A stretch of DNA of 48,004 nt from Desulfobacteraceae bacterium (GCA_028700185.1 JAQVTF010000007.1:1-48004), one strand, 5' to 3'. Counted from the first letter of the stretch, positions 1 through 9,836 are shown. Notes: generated from the sequence alone by a model not told the origin. A program made the numbers and translations.

Positions 1-4
1 GTGA

Positions 5-1741
5 CTATTTCTTCTTGAGTTCCTCGTCGCGCAGGACGCGGCGCAGCACCTTGCCCACGTTGCTGGTGGGGACGGTCTCGCGGAATTCGATGTACTTGGG
101 CCGTTTGTAGCCGGCCATGTTTTCCTTGCAGAACTCCCGCATCTCCTCTTCGGTGGCCGTCTGGCCCGGCTTGAGCTGGATGAAGGCCTTGACCGCCTCA
201 CCGCTGCGGGCATCGGGTACCCCCACCACCGCCGCCAGCGCCACCTTGGGGTTCTTGTAGAGAATGTCCTCCACGTCGCGGGGGTAAACGTTGAACCCGC
301 CCACCAGGATCATGTCCTTCTTGCGATCGGTGACCAGGATGTACCCGTCCTCGTCGATGTGGCCGATGTCGCCGGTGAGAAAGTACCGGCGGCCGCCGAT
401 CTCCCGGAACACGGTTTCGTTCTCCTCCGGTTTGTTCCAGTAGCCCTTCATCACCTCGGGGCCGCTGATGGCGATTTCGCCGTCTTCCCCCCGGGGCAAT
501 TCATTGCTGCCCGTCTCCAGATCCACGATTTTGATGTCCGTGCCGGGCAACGGGAAACCGATGGAGCCGATGCGGCGGGTTTCGCGGCTCACCGGGTTGA
601 CGCTGACCACCGGAGAGGTTTCGCTGAGGCCGTAGCCCTCGAAGATCACGGCGCCGGTGGCTTCCTCGAACTGGCGGCAGACATCGGGCGGCAACGGCGC
701 GCCACCGGAAAAACACCCCATGATGGACGTGAGGTCGTACTTCTTGATGTGGGGATGGTTGGTGAAGGCCACGAAGATGGTGGGCACGGCCGGCATCACG
801 GTGGGTTTGTCCTTCTGCACCGATTGCAGGACGCCGGTAAACGGCGGGTTGCCGGCGCGCGGGTCCGGTACGCAGACGATGCGGCTGCCCGTGAAGCAGG
901 AGAGCAGCAGGGCGGTGGTCATGCCGAAGCTGTGGTACCAGGGAAGAACGCCCAGGAAGGTGTGGAAGCCCCCCCGACGGATTTTTTCCGGCTTGCCGCC
1001 GGGGTCCTGCACCAAACGCATCCACTCATCGATGGCGATGAGATCGTAGAGGAAGTTGCTGTGGGTCAGGGCGGCGCCCTTGGGCAGACCGGTGGTACCG
1101 CCGGTGTAGATGATCAGGGCCAGGTCGTTGAGGGCATCGATCTCCAGTTTGGGCGGCTCGGGCCGGGCAGCGGCCACCACATCGTCGAACATCAGGTGGC
1201 TTGGCGCGTGGCTGTCCGCCTTGGGGATCTTGCCCAGCAGCCCGCCGATAAACCCTTTCAACGGCGGCAGGTAGGACTTGACATTGCAGATCACCACCGT
1301 TTCCACCAGGGTGTTTTTCACCGCCTCGCGGGCGGTGGGATAGAAGACGGGATGATCCATGCAGAACACGGCCCGGGCGCCGCTGTCGTTGAGCTGGTAG
1401 TTCAGTTCGCTGGGGGTGTACAGGGGGTTGCAGGTCACCCCCACCGCCCCCGCCTTGAGGATGCCGAAGTACAGCGGCGCGTAGTGGGGCAGGTTGGGCA
1501 AAAAGATCGCCACCCGGTCTCCCTTGCGAATGCCCCGGCTGACGAGAAAATTGGCGATGCGGTCGGCGGTATCCTTGACCTGGGCGTAAGTGCGGCCGGC
1601 GCCGTTGAACAAGGTGTAGGTCTTGTCCGGGTAAGCGCGGGCCGCTTCATCCAGGACGGTGAACAGCGGTTTGTCGTAGCCGGTGACGTCGCGGGCGACG
1701 CCTTCGGGCCAGTACGGAGTTGGCCAAACGGTCTCGGTCAT
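5..1741 (-). CDS. Long-chain acyl-CoA ligase (AMP-forming, FadD-like)
   Basis: This is a 578-aa ANL-superfamily adenylating enzyme that would activate a fatty or related carboxylic acid to its CoA thioester through an acyl-AMP. The P-loop motif YTGGTTGLPKG, the acyladenylate motif YGLSETSP and the hinge region TGDIGHIDEDGY followed by DRKKDMI are all visible. The C-terminal catalytic lysine lies in SNVGKVLRR. Length is normal for the family. The ATG at 1741 follows a clear AGGAAGGAGG ribosome site. The gene reads in the same direction as nqr but is separated from nqrF by 180 bases, so co-transcription is uncertain. Chain-length preference cannot be read from the sequence. Confidence 0.93.
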   Translation of the reverse strand: MTETVWPTPYWPEGVARDVTGYDKPLFTVLDEAARAYPDKTYTLFNGAGRTYAQVKDTADRIANFLVSRGIRKGDRVAIFLPNLPHYAPLYFGILKAGAVGVTCNPLYTPSELNYQLNDSGARAVFCMDHPVFYPTAREAVKNTLVETVVICNVKSYLPPLKGFIGGLLGKIPKADSHAPSHLMFDDVVAAARPEPPKLEIDALNDLALIIYTGGTTGLPKGAALTHSNFLYDLIAIDEWMRLVQDPGGKPEKIRRGGFHTFLGVLPWYHSFGMTTALLLSCFTGSRIVCVPDPRAGNPPFTGVLQSVQKDKPTVMPAVPTIFVAFTNHPHIKKYDLTSIMGCFSGGAPLPPDVCRQFEEATGAVIFEGYGLSETSPVVSVNPVSRETRRIGSIGFPLPGTDIKIVDLETGSNELPRGEDGEIAISGPEVMKGYWNKPEENETVFREIGGRRYFLTGDIGHIDEDGYILVTDRKKDMILVGGFNVYPRDVEDILYKNPKVALAAVVGVPDARSGEAVKAFIQLKPGQTATEEEMREFCKENMAGYKRPKYIEFRETVPTSNVGKVLRRVLRDEELKKK

Positions 1742-1921
1742 GGTGGGTGTTCCTCCTTCCTCTTTTATGAGATGACCGGTGCAGCCCCCCGCGGCTCCGG
1801 CCGATGATGTGATTCCGAAACATCCTTACAGGCGGCGGTGTTCTCCTGTCAACTTGTTGTCTCGACTTTTGATGGCGGCACCATCGCTCAGCGAGTCAAG
1901 AACCACGGAACCCGGCGCATA

Positions 1922-3154
1922 TCAACCGAACTTGTCGTAGGCGATCATCTCCGGTTCGACCCCCAGGTCGTCGAGCATGGTGGTGACGGCATCGATCATC
2001 ATTGGCGGACCGCAGAGGTAGTACTCGATTTCGGTGGGGTCCTCGTGGCCCTTGAGATACTGCTCGTAGAGCACCTGGTGGATGAACCCCACCGGACCGT
2101 CCCAGTCATCCCCGGGCTGGGGATCGGAGAGGGCCACGTGGTAGGAGAAGTTGGGATGGGTTTCCGCCAAGTGCTTGAACTCCTCGTCGTAGAACATCTC
2201 CGAGACCGAGCGGGCGCCGTACCAGAAGGTGAGGCGGCGCTCGGTCCGCAGGGCCTCGAGTTGGTGCAGGATGTGGCTGCGCATGGGGGCCATGCCGGCG
2301 CCGCCGCCCACGAAGCACATCTCCCGCCGGGTCGGTTTGGCGAAAAAATCCCCGTAGGGGCCGCTGAGGGTCACCCGGTCGCCGGGCTTGAGACTGAAGA
2401 CATACGAACTGCCCACCCCCGGTGGCGCCTCGGGCTTGTTGGGCGGTGGGGTGGCGATGCGGACGGTGAACATGAGCCGTTGGCCTTCGTGGGGCGCGCT
2501 GGCCAGAGAGTAGGCCCGAGAGTCCGGCGTGTCGCTGGCGGCCCGCAAGCCCCACAGGTCGAAGCGTTCCCAGGCATCCCGGTAACGCTGAGCCACGTCG
2601 AAGTCCCGAAAGGAGACGTCGTACTCGGGGATGTCGATTTGCATGTAGGCGCCGGCCTCGAAGTCGATTTGCTGTCCGTCGTCCAGTTCCAGGACCAGTT
2701 CCTTGATGAAGGTGGCCACGTTGTCGTTGGACACCACCGTGGCGGTGTACTTCTGGATACTGAAGATTTCTTCGGGGATGCGGATTTTCAGATCCTGGCG
2801 CAGTTTGAGCTGGCAGGCGAGGCGCACCCCGTCCAGGCGTTCCTGGCGGCTGATGTGGCTCAGCTCGGTGGGCATGATTTCTCCGCCCCCCTCGAGGACC
2901 TTGCATTTGCAGGTGCCGCAAGTGCCCTTGCCGCCACAGGCCGACGGCAGCAGGATGCCGTTGTTGATCAGGGCGGCCAGCAAGGTGTTGCCCACCGGGG
3001 CGTGCAGCGGGTTTTCACTGTCGCCGTTGATTTCGATGGCCACGTCGCCCTTGACCACGACCTTGGCCTCCACCAGCAACAGCCCGCCCACCAGGGTGAA
3101 CAGGATTCCGGAAAAGACACCTAGGGCGATAAGGTAGATCACAACCGACTCCAT
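1922..3154 (-). CDS. nqrF: Na+-translocating NADH:quinone reductase subunit F
   Basis: This is the NADH-oxidising entry subunit of Na+-NQR, 410 aa. It has one N-terminal membrane anchor (about residues 4-28). A plant-type 2Fe-2S ferredoxin domain follows, with Cys73, Cys79, Cys82 and Cys114. A ferredoxin-NADP reductase-like module has the FAD motif RAYSLAS, the NAD motif GGGAGMAP and a C-terminal YLCGPP. Electrons pass from NADH to FAD to 2Fe-2S and on to the membrane subunits. It is the last gene of a six-gene operon in the canonical A-to-F order. The length matches the family and nothing is missing. Confidence 0.97.
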   Translation of the reverse strand: MESVVIYLIALGVFSGILFTLVGGLLLVEAKVVVKGDVAIEINGDSENPLHAPVGNTLLAALINNGILLPSACGGKGTCGTCKCKVLEGGGEIMPTELSHISRQERLDGVRLACQLKLRQDLKIRIPEEIFSIQKYTATVVSNDNVATFIKELVLELDDGQQIDFEAGAYMQIDIPEYDVSFRDFDVAQRYRDAWERFDLWGLRAASDTPDSRAYSLASAPHEGQRLMFTVRIATPPPNKPEAPPGVGSSYVFSLKPGDRVTLSGPYGDFFAKPTRREMCFVGGGAGMAPMRSHILHQLEALRTERRLTFWYGARSVSEMFYDEEFKHLAETHPNFSYHVALSDPQPGDDWDGPVGFIHQVLYEQYLKGHEDPTEIEYYLCGPPMMIDAVTTMLDDLGVEPEMIAYDKFG

Positions 3155-3201
3155 CGCGGTGTTTCAGGCCGCAGCAACGGTTGACGCGTCAGGCGCCGGG
3201 C

Positions 3202-3810
3202 CTAGAGGGTGATGCCCGAAAAGAGCATGAACGCCATGGCCATCAGGCCGGTGGAAATCATCGTAATACCGAAACCCTCCAGCCCCCTCGGCACGTCGGC
3301 GTAGCGCAGCTTGCGCCGGATGGCGGCCATGGCCACGATGGCCAGGGCCCAGCCGACACCGGAGCCGATGCCGAAGACCACCGATTCGATGAGGGTGTAG
3401 TCCCGCTCGACCATGAACAGCGACGTTCCCAGGATGGCGCAGTTCACGGCGATGAGGGGCAGAAAGACCCCCAGGGCGTTGTAGAGGGTCGGGGACACGC
3501 GGTCGATGATCATCTCCACCACCTGTACGATGGCGGCGATGACGGCGATGAAGGTGATGAACTTGAGAAAACTCAGGTCCACGCCTTCGAGACCGGCCCA
3601 GGACAAGGCCCCCGGGCCGAGGAGGTAGCGGTACACCAGCCAGTTGACCGGCGTGGTGATGGTGAGCACGAACACCACCGCGATGCCCAGCCCCACGGAC
3701 GTATCCATGTTGTTGGAGACGGCCAGAAAGGAGCACATCCCCAAAAAATAGGCCAGCAGGATGTTGCCCACGAAAACCGAGTTGACGAAGATGCTCACCA
3801 GATTTTCCAT
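3202..3810 (-). CDS. nqrE: Na+-NQR membrane subunit E
   Basis: This 202-aa, six-helix membrane protein belongs to the NqrE/RnfA family. With NqrD it forms the inverted membrane pair of the Na+-NQR core, which holds a membrane-embedded Fe-S centre between the two subunits. The family features GMCSFLAVS near residue 25 and the NCAILG region near residue 110 supply the conserved cysteines. Its ATG lies 9 bases after the nqrD stop, which fits translation from one polycistronic message. The upstream and downstream Nqr subunits identify it as NqrE rather than RnfA. Confidence 0.96.
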   Translation of the reverse strand: MENLVSIFVNSVFVGNILLAYFLGMCSFLAVSNNMDTSVGLGIAVVFVLTITTPVNWLVYRYLLGPGALSWAGLEGVDLSFLKFITFIAVIAAIVQVVEMIIDRVSPTLYNALGVFLPLIAVNCAILGTSLFMVERDYTLIESVVFGIGSGVGWALAIVAMAAIRRKLRYADVPRGLEGFGITMISTGLMAMAFMLFSGITL

Positions 3811-3819
3811 GACCGTTTC

Positions 3820-4443
3820 CTACTTCCGCCGTTCCATCAGTTCCCGCTGCACCCAGACCAGCAGGCCGATGATGATGAAGGCCGCCGGCGCCAGAAGCAT
3901 GAAGCCCATGTCCTCGTAACCGGCGCCGTAGATCGCCTCGGGCACCACCTGGAAGCCCAGCAGGTTGCCGGCGCCCATCAGCTCCCGGAAAAAGGCCACC
4001 GCGACGAGAATCATCCCGTAGCCCAGACCGTTTCCCAGCCCGTCCATGAAGGACGGCCAGGGCGGGTTGCCCAAGGCGTAGGTTTCGGCCCGTCCCATGA
4101 CGATACAGTTGGTGATGATCAGTCCCACGAAAACCGAGAGCTGTTTGCTGATATCGTACAGGAAGGCCCGCAGCAGCTCATCGGCGATGATCACCAGGGT
4201 GGAGATCACGCACAGCTCCACGATGATGCGGATGTTGTGCGGAATCAGGCGGCGCAGGGCCGAAATCACCAGGTTGGAGCCGGCCAGCACCGCCGTCAGG
4301 GCCAGGGCCATGACGATGGCCGTGCGCAGTTGCACCGTCACCGCCAGGGCCGAACAGATCCCCAGCACCTGCACCGCGATGGGGTTGTTGGACCAGAGGC
4401 CCTGGTTGAATGCCTGCCTGGCCGGTGTTGTCTTGGATGCCAT
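3820..4443 (-). CDS. nqrD: Na+-NQR membrane subunit D
   Basis: This 207-aa, six-helix membrane protein belongs to the NqrD/RnfE family. It pairs with NqrE in the membrane core that moves Na+ and carries an Fe-S centre. The N-terminal [21 protein letters not shown] segment and the [10 protein letters not shown] segment (about residues 97-106) are family hallmarks and carry conserved cysteines. It ends 9 bases before nqrE and begins 13 bases after nqrC. Length is typical. Confidence 0.96.
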   Translation of the reverse strand: MASKTTPARQAFNQGLWSNNPIAVQVLGICSALAVTVQLRTAIVMALALTAVLAGSNLVISALRRLIPHNIRIIVELCVISTLVIIADELLRAFLYDISKQLSVFVGLIITNCIVMGRAETYALGNPPWPSFMDGLGNGLGYGMILVAVAFFRELMGAGNLLGFQVVPEAIYGAGYEDMGFMLLAPAAFIIIGLLVWVQRELMERRK

Positions 4444-4456
4444 GGACTGCCTCGCT

Positions 4457-5179
4457 TCAGCCGCCCGTTCCGGCAGGAGACGGGCAGGTCGGGTTGTCGC
4501 GGAACTTGACGGCCACCGGTTCGTAGCGGGTCAGGATGGTTTCCAGGCCGCTGGACAGGTACTTGCCGGTGAGCGTAGCCCCGGAAATGCCGTCCACGTA
4601 GTTGGCCCGGCGCTCCGGCGCCACCACTTCGCTCACCTTGCCCCGGGCGATCTGGATGGCGGCGAATTCGCCGTTACGGTTGGTGATCCGTTTGCCGACG
4701 AAGTTTTCCTGAAACCAGCGCTCCTCGATCTCGCCCCCCAGGCCAGGGGTTTCCTGGTGCCGGTAAACGGTGAAACCGGCCACGGTGGAGCCGTCGCTTT
4801 CCAGGGCCAGGTAGCCGTTGATCTCGCCCCAGAGCCCCCGGGCATCGATGGGCACAATGTAGGCCTCCACGCAGTCGTCTTTCACATAGAGGTACAGGGG
4901 CAGGTCCGTCGGCTGGTGATCGCCTTCGGGCACGATGCGCCCGGCGCTGTCGAGCCACATGTGTTGGATGTTGGCATCGTAGCGCCGCTGCACCTCGGCG
5001 GCGGACAATTTTTCTTCCGGCGCCACCAGCCCCACGCTCTGCAGCAGGTTCTTCTGCCGGTCGGCGCGCATGTTGGCCTGCTGGCGCGACTTGAGCCCGG
5101 TGGCCGCCGCCGTGAGGAGCAAACTGCACGTCACGCAGAGGACCAGGGTAAACACGAGTGATCGAATCGGTCCGCTCAT
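4457..5179 (-). CDS. nqrC: Na+-NQR subunit C, covalent FMN protein
   Basis: This 240-aa protein has one N-terminal membrane helix (about residues 7-27) and a periplasmic FMN-binding domain. The flavinylation motif D-G-I-S-G-A-T ends at Thr202, where ApbE would attach FMN by a phosphoester bond. The FMN relays electrons inside the Nqr complex. No apbE gene is in the window, so the flavin transferase must be encoded elsewhere. The gene sits between nqrB (36 bases) and nqrD (13 bases). Confidence 0.96.
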   Translation of the reverse strand: MSGPIRSLVFTLVLCVTCSLLLTAAATGLKSRQQANMRADRQKNLLQSVGLVAPEEKLSAAEVQRRYDANIQHMWLDSAGRIVPEGDHQPTDLPLYLYVKDDCVEAYIVPIDARGLWGEINGYLALESDGSTVAGFTVYRHQETPGLGGEIEERWFQENFVGKRITNRNGEFAAIQIARGKVSEVVAPERRANYVDGISGATLTGKYLSSGLETILTRYEPVAVKFRDNPTCPSPAGTGG

Positions 5180-5215
5180 CTTGTCGTTTCCCGCACCGAC
5201 CGGTTGGGGCCGGGG

Positions 5216-6397
5216 TCAGGTATTGGCCATGCGCCGTTTGAGCCGTGCCTTGATGATGAAGTGGTCCAGCAGCGGCGCAAAGACGTTCATGAACAGGATT
5301 GCCAGCATCACGCCCTCGGGGAAGGCGGGATTGAAGACCCGGATCAACACGGTGAGAACCCCGATGAGAAACCCGTAGAGCCAGCGTGCCGATTCCATGT
5401 CCGGACTGGAGACCGGGTCGGTGGCCATGTAGGCCAAGCCGAAGGCGGCGCCGCCCATCACGAGGTGGTAGACCGGGTTAAGCGCCAACCAGGGCGAGGT
5501 CCCGGGGCCGGCAAAGAGGTTGAGCAGGGCCCCGGTGGCCAGCATTCCCAGCACCCCGCCCACGATGGTGCGGTAGCTGGCGATGCCCATGGCGATCAGG
5601 GCCACGGCGCCCACAAGGCACAGCAGGGTGGAAGTGGCACCGATGCTCCCGGCGTAGCGGCCCAGAAAAAGGGTCCACAGGTCGTATCCGGCTTGGTTCA
5701 AAACGGTGTGAACCACCTCCTGGCCTTCGGCGGCGGCTGCCAGGGCCAGGGGGGTGGCGCCGGAGAACCCGTCCACCGCCGCCTGGCCGCCCATATAGGT
5801 CCACACGGCGTCCCCGGACATGCGCACCGGGTAGGCGAAAAAGAGAAAAGCACGGCCGGTGAGGGCCGGGTTGAGAAAATTCCGCCCCGTACCGCCGAAA
5901 ACCTCCTTGCCGATGACGATGCCGAAGGTGATGCCCATGGCCACCTGCCACAGGGGGGTGGTGGGGGGCAGGGTCAGCGGAAAGAGCATGCAGGTGACGA
6001 AAAGCCCCTCGCTGATGGTGTGTCGGCGCACCGCGGCGAAGAGGATTTCCCAGAAAAAGCCCACCGCGTAGGTGACGATCACCATCGGCAACACCGCCTT
6101 CAGACCGATGAGGCAGGCCGGTAGAAAATCCGGGGACCGGCCGGTGGCCGTGAGGCTCTGGTAGCCGACGTTGTACATGCCGAAGAACAGGTGGGGCAGC
6201 AGGCAGACGATCACCAGGGTCATGAAGCGCTTGACGTCGAGGTTGTCCCGGACGTGGGGGCCGATTCCGGTGGTGTGGGCCGGAGCGAAGAAGACCGTCT
6301 CCATGGCATCGAAGAACGGATAAAGCCGGGCAAGGCGTCCCCCCTCGGTGAAACGGGGACGCTGGGCGTCGAAAAAGCGCTGCACGAGGCGTTTCAT
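5216..6397 (-). CDS. nqrB: Na+-NQR membrane subunit B
   Basis: This 393-aa polytopic membrane protein is the main ion-translocating subunit of Na+-NQR. It carries the second covalent FMN, with the motif D-G-F-S-G-A-T ending at Thr215. The open frame continues 64 codons upstream. I chose the ATG at 6397 because the protein then begins MKRLVQRFFD as in the family and because the ATG overlaps the nqrA stop in an ATGA. The extra upstream residues are an out-of-frame read of nqrA. Confidence 0.96.
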   Translation of the reverse strand: MKRLVQRFFDAQRPRFTEGGRLARLYPFFDAMETVFFAPAHTTGIGPHVRDNLDVKRFMTLVIVCLLPHLFFGMYNVGYQSLTATGRSPDFLPACLIGLKAVLPMVIVTYAVGFFWEILFAAVRRHTISEGLFVTCMLFPLTLPPTTPLWQVAMGITFGIVIGKEVFGGTGRNFLNPALTGRAFLFFAYPVRMSGDAVWTYMGGQAAVDGFSGATPLALAAAAEGQEVVHTVLNQAGYDLWTLFLGRYAGSIGATSTLLCLVGAVALIAMGIASYRTIVGGVLGMLATGALLNLFAGPGTSPWLALNPVYHLVMGGAAFGLAYMATDPVSSPDMESARWLYGFLIGVLTVLIRVFNPAFPEGVMLAILFMNVFAPLLDHFIIKARLKRRMANT

Positions 6398-7737
6398 GCG
6401 GCGGTTTGCTCCTGGTGGTAGCGGCGCTTGGCGCGGGTGAAATGATCGCACAGTTCGATCTTGGCCGGACAGACATAGCTGCACAGCCCGCACTCGACGC
6501 AGTCGAGGAGCCCGTGGGCCAGGGCTTCTTCGATATCGTCGGCCAGCAGGCTCTTGAAGGTCAATTGGGGCATGATTTCCACCGGGCACACCTGCATGCA
6601 GGCGTTGCAGGCCACGCAGGGCCGCAGCTCGCCGTGCAGGTTGCAGTCCATCGGCAGTCGATGGCGGTTCAGGGCCGACAGAAAGGTGCGCGAAAAGCTC
6701 GGCTTGCGCGTGCCGGGGCGCACGAAGGCGAGAAATTCGCGCTGGTCGCCGGCCGGCAGCAGGTTGAGGGCCGTTTCGTGGAAACCGAGGTACCCGTCGG
6801 CATCGCCGGTAAAACCGCGTAGCACCCCGCCCACCACGCGGCGCACCGATGCCTCGGCGGTGGTCTCGGCCATGGACTTCAGCGGCGCGCCCATCCGGGT
6901 GATCGCATGTCGCCGGCGCTGGGTGGCCGGTCCACCGATGGCCACGATGCGCTCGGTGGGGTAGCGCCCATCGCGCAACAGGCCGGCCATGAGCAGCAGG
7001 TCCTGGCCCCGGACGAACCAGGTGCGGTTGTCGGCGGGGGAGCGCCGGGTGCGGTAGAGAAAAACACCGGGGTCCAGTGCCGGGTAGGGACCCGAGACGG
7101 TGTGGGTGATCCAGGGGCTCACGGCTTGCAGTGCATCGCCGGCACCTGCCGGGGCCGACACGAAGACCTGCGGGGCCAGCCGGGCGAGAACCTGCATGCC
7201 GTAGCCGAACAGATCCTGGCGGCCGGCGAGGTAAACGGCCGGGTCGGCCTGAAAGGGCTCGTCGTCGCCCAGGCTCACGATGATGGCCGGGGGCTGGGTT
7301 TCCGGATCGGGGTAGTCCCGAAACGGCAAGGCGTGCAGCAGGGGCCAGAGGCCGCCGTCCAGCAGGGCCTCCACCAGCGCCGAGCGGTCGGTTTGGCGCA
7401 ACTGCCCTTCCTCGAAGCGTTGGAAGGATTCGGCGGCCTCCGTCTCGTCGAGGCGGATCACGACCCTGCGGATCACCCGGCGGGGGCCGAATTCGATGGC
7501 GTCGATGATCCCGCCCCCCGGAGACAGAAAACGCACCCGGGGATGGCGTTTGTCGTGAAACAGGGGAGTGCCGCAGGAGATTGCGTCGCCTTCCTTGACC
7601 AACAGTTTCGGCTTGATGAAGGGGATGTGCTCGGGAAGCAGCGCGACGCGGGACGGTCTGGGCAGCACGTCCAGGTCGGTTCCGGGACGTCCTGTCAGGG
7701 GAAGATCGTAACCTTTGGAGACATGCAGTGTGTTCAT
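6394..7737 (-). CDS. nqrA: Na+-NQR subunit A with two retained 4Fe-4S motifs
   Basis: This is the first gene of the nqr operon, 447 aa, the cytoplasmic peripheral subunit associated with quinone binding in Vibrio Na+-NQR. The start KGYDLPLTGRPG and the overall length match NqrA. In the C-terminal part there are two complete CxxCxxCxxxCP motifs: Cys374/377/380/384 and Cys413/416/419/423. Characterised Vibrio NqrA lacks such clusters, with only a degenerate FVCPGK-type remnant at the second position. The related RnfC has two. The protein may therefore be an iron-sulfur NqrA with an ancestral RnfC-like electron path. The other five genes are nqr type, so I call NqrA rather than RnfC. Confidence 0.92.
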   Translation of the reverse strand: MNTLHVSKGYDLPLTGRPGTDLDVLPRPSRVALLPEHIPFIKPKLLVKEGDAISCGTPLFHDKRHPRVRFLSPGGGIIDAIEFGPRRVIRRVVIRLDETEAAESFQRFEEGQLRQTDRSALVEALLDGGLWPLLHALPFRDYPDPETQPPAIIVSLGDDEPFQADPAVYLAGRQDLFGYGMQVLARLAPQVFVSAPAGAGDALQAVSPWITHTVSGPYPALDPGVFLYRTRRSPADNRTWFVRGQDLLLMAGLLRDGRYPTERIVAIGGPATQRRRHAITRMGAPLKSMAETTAEASVRRVVGGVLRGFTGDADGYLGFHETALNLLPAGDQREFLAFVRPGTRKPSFSRTFLSALNRHRLPMDCNLHGELRPCVACNACMQVCPVEIMPQLTFKSLLADDIEEALAHGLLDCVECGLCSYVCPAKIELCDHFTRAKRRYHQEQTAA

Positions 7738-7828
7738 GCCGGACCGATGGGCGTTGCCGCTTGTGGATAAAGAAGTGACTGGGACGGCCGCGGTTTTAAT
7801 TCGACAGCCATTCTTTCACTATCATTTT

Positions 7829-7843
7829 TGAGAACGGTTTTCA
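7829..7843. promoter_or_regulatory. Fur-like 7-1-7 inverted repeat upstream of nqrA
   Basis: The sequence TGAGAAC-G-GTTTTCA is an imperfect 7-1-7 inverted repeat with one mismatch between arms. It matches the Fur consensus TGATAATNATTATCA at 11 of 14 defined positions. It lies 92 bases upstream of the nqrA start, in the AT-richer gap between the divergent nqrA and ftsH genes. On the minus strand it begins within a possible -35 (TTGAAA) of an nqr promoter. Binding by a Fur-family repressor is inference. Confidence 0.3.
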
Positions 7844-7903
7844 ACTTTTGTCCCATCACGGCAGGGGCCCGTCAAGGACCTTGGTTCAGCTCGGCATGAA
7901 TGA

Positions 7904-7932
7904 TTGACCGTTACAGGAATCAAGGTTAACTT
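7904..7932 (+). promoter_or_regulatory. Candidate sigma-70 promoter for ftsH
   Basis: TTGACC (5 of 6 matches to the -35 consensus), a 17-base spacer and TAACTT (4 of 6 to the -10) read toward ftsH about 100 bases before its start. The rest of the 296-base gap between nqrA and ftsH holds the Fur-like repeat at 7829-7843 and no gene that I can support. Confidence 0.35.
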
Positions 7933-8033
7933 CAAATTTGGAAAGGTTTCAGTCGTTTTCTTTTGGGATTCCCCGGGTCAAGGCCCCAATTGAGACACGT
8001 GATGCCGCAACCGGAAGGAGATGGTGGGCAAAG

Positions 8034-9836
8034 ATGGAAAAACATCAAAAGTTTTCCATGTGGTACGTGATTTTGGGCATCTGGGGCGTGCTGTTGCTCC
8101 ACAACCTCATGTTTTCGGCCATGGCCGTCAAGACGCTTCCCTACAGCGAATTCCTCAAGCTTCTCGAAGAGGGGAAGGTCAGCGAAGTGGCGGTTTCGGC
8201 CAACCAGATTCAGGGACGCCTGGCCGACGGGGCGGAAGGCAGCGGGCAGTTGTTTCGCACCGTGCGCGTCGATCCGGAGGTGTCCCGGATGCTCGAGCAG
8301 TACAAGGTGACCTTCAAGGGGGAGATCGAATCGACCTTTTTCCGCGATCTGCTCTCCTGGGTGGTGCCGGTGGTGCTCTTCGTGGGGATCTGGGCCTACA
8401 TGATCCGCCGCATGCAGGGCCAGCAGCCCGGGTTCATGAGCCTCGGCAAGAACAAGGCCAAAATCTACATGCAGGAAGACCTCGATGTGAGTTTCGAGGA
8501 CGTAGCCGGGGTGGACGAGGCCAAACAGGAACTGGTGGAGGTGGTGGAATTTCTCAAGGAGCCGGGCCGCTTCACCCGTCTCGGCGGCAAGATGCCCAAA
8601 GGGATCTTGCTCGTGGGGCCGCCGGGCACGGGGAAAACCATGTTGGCCAAGGCGGTGGCCGGAGAAAGCGGCGTTCCGTTCTTTTCGCTGAGCGGCTCCG
8701 AGTTCGTGGAGATGTTCGTCGGCCTGGGGGCGGCCCGGGTGCGCGATCTGTTCGTTCAGGCCAAACAGAAGGCGCCGTGCATCATCTTCATCGACGAACT
8801 GGACGCCCTGGGCAAGGCCCGCGGCTTTTCAGGCGTCGGTGGCCACGACGAGCGCGAACAGACCCTCAATCAGCTTTTGGTGGAAATGGACGGCTTCGAT
8901 CCCCAGGTGGGGGTGATTCTCATGGCCGCCACCAACCGGCCCGAGATCCTCGATCCGGCCTTGCTGCGGCCCGGGCGTTTCGACCGCCAAGTGCTGGTGG
9001 ATCGGCCGGACAAGGCCGGCCGGGAGGCGATTCTCAAGGTGCACCTGAAAAACATCCAGGCCGCCGAAGACCTGGAAGTGGAACGGATCGCCGGGATGAC
9101 CTCGGGGATGAGCGGGGCCGATCTGGCCAACCTCGTCAACGAGGCGGCCCTGCTGGCGGTGCGCAACAACAAGAACCGGGTGGGCATGGCGGAGTTCGAA
9201 GAGGCGGTGGAACGGGTGGTGGCCGGCCTGGAGAAGAAGAATCGTCTCATCAACCCCGAAGAAAAAAAGATCGTGGCCTACCATGAGCTGGGCCATGCCC
9301 TGGTGGCCCTGGACCTGCCCGGCACCGATCCGGTACGCAAGATCACCATCGTGCCCCGGGGCATCGCCGCCCTGGGCTACACCATGCAGGTGCCCACCGA
9401 GGACCGTTTCCTGATGCGCCGCACCGAGCTGCTCAACAAGATCGCCACCCTGCTGGGGGGCCGGGCCGCCGAAGCGATCGTCTTCGACGACATTTCCACC
9501 GGGGCCCATAACGACCTGTCCCGGGCCACGGTCATCGCCCGTTCCATGGTGCGCGAGTACGGCATGAGCCAGAAGCTCGGCCAGGTCTATTTCGCCAGCG
9601 ATCCGCGGCCCCAGTTTCTCGGTGCCATGCCCGACGGGCGAACCGAGTACAGCGAGGCCACCGCCGAAACCATCGACGAAGAGGTCCGCGAGATCATCGG
9701 CGCCCAGTACCAGGTGGCCCGAAAGATCCTGGAACGCCGGCGGCCCGTGCTGGAAAAGGCCGCCGCCCTGCTGCTGGAAAAGGAAAAAATCGACGGTGAG
9801 GAGTTGAAACGCCTCGTTGCGGAAACCCAAGCCTGA
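8034..9836 (+). CDS. ftsH: FtsH-family ATP-dependent zinc metalloprotease (divergent)
   Basis: This 600-aa membrane-anchored AAA+ protease would degrade damaged membrane proteins and short-lived regulators. It has an N-terminal helix (about residues 9-29), a small periplasmic domain, a second helix (about 109-124), and the Walker A motif GPPGTGKT at 195-202. Walker B reads [10 protein letters not shown] and the second region of homology reads [19 protein letters not shown]. The zinc site is H417-ELG-H421, with the third ligand expected in the later HNDLSRAT. Several motifs differ from textbook FtsH (HELGH for [14 protein letters not shown] for FVGVGASRV), suggesting a second FtsH lineage. The ATG at 8034 follows GGAAGGAG; an in-frame upstream ATG at 7938 would add 32 unlikely residues. 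Confidence 0.92.
   Translation: MEKHQKFSMWYVILGIWGVLLLHNLMFSAMAVKTLPYSEFLKLLEEGKVSEVAVSANQIQGRLADGAEGSGQLFRTVRVDPEVSRMLEQYKVTFKGEIESTFFRDLLSWVVPVVLFVGIWAYMIRRMQGQQPGFMSLGKNKAKIYMQEDLDVSFEDVAGVDEAKQELVEVVEFLKEPGRFTRLGGKMPKGILLVGPPGTGKTMLAKAVAGESGVPFFSLSGSEFVEMFVGLGAARVRDLFVQAKQKAPCIIFIDELDALGKARGFSGVGGHDEREQTLNQLLVEMDGFDPQVGVILMAATNRPEILDPALLRPGRFDRQVLVDRPDKAGREAILKVHLKNIQAAEDLEVERIAGMTSGMSGADLANLVNEAALLAVRNNKNRVGMAEFEEAVERVVAGLEKKNRLINPEEKKIVAYHELGHALVALDLPGTDPVRKITIVPRGIAALGYTMQVPTEDRFLMRRTELLNKIATLLGGRAAEAIVFDDISTGAHNDLSRATVIARSMVREYGMSQKLGQVYFASDPRPQFLGAMPDGRTEYSEATAETIDEEVREIIGAQYQVARKILERRRPVLEKAAALLLEKEKIDGEELKRLVAETQA

Noticed and set aside
1838-4509. Long plus-strand open frames (over 400 codons) opposite nqrF, nqrE, nqrD
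   Set aside because: Their translations are His/Gly/Asp-rich with no family resemblance. They arise from high GC content opposite real minus-strand genes.
6394-7737. Calling the first nqr gene rnfC because of two 4Fe-4S motifs
   Set aside because: Its start, length and the five partner genes (including an NqrF with 2Fe-2S and FAD domains) are Nqr type. Rnf order and an RnfB gene are absent.
7938-8033. Upstream in-frame start for FtsH
   Set aside because: The extra 32 residues do not look like an FtsH N-terminus, and the ATG at 8034 has a good ribosome site and leads straight into the first helix.
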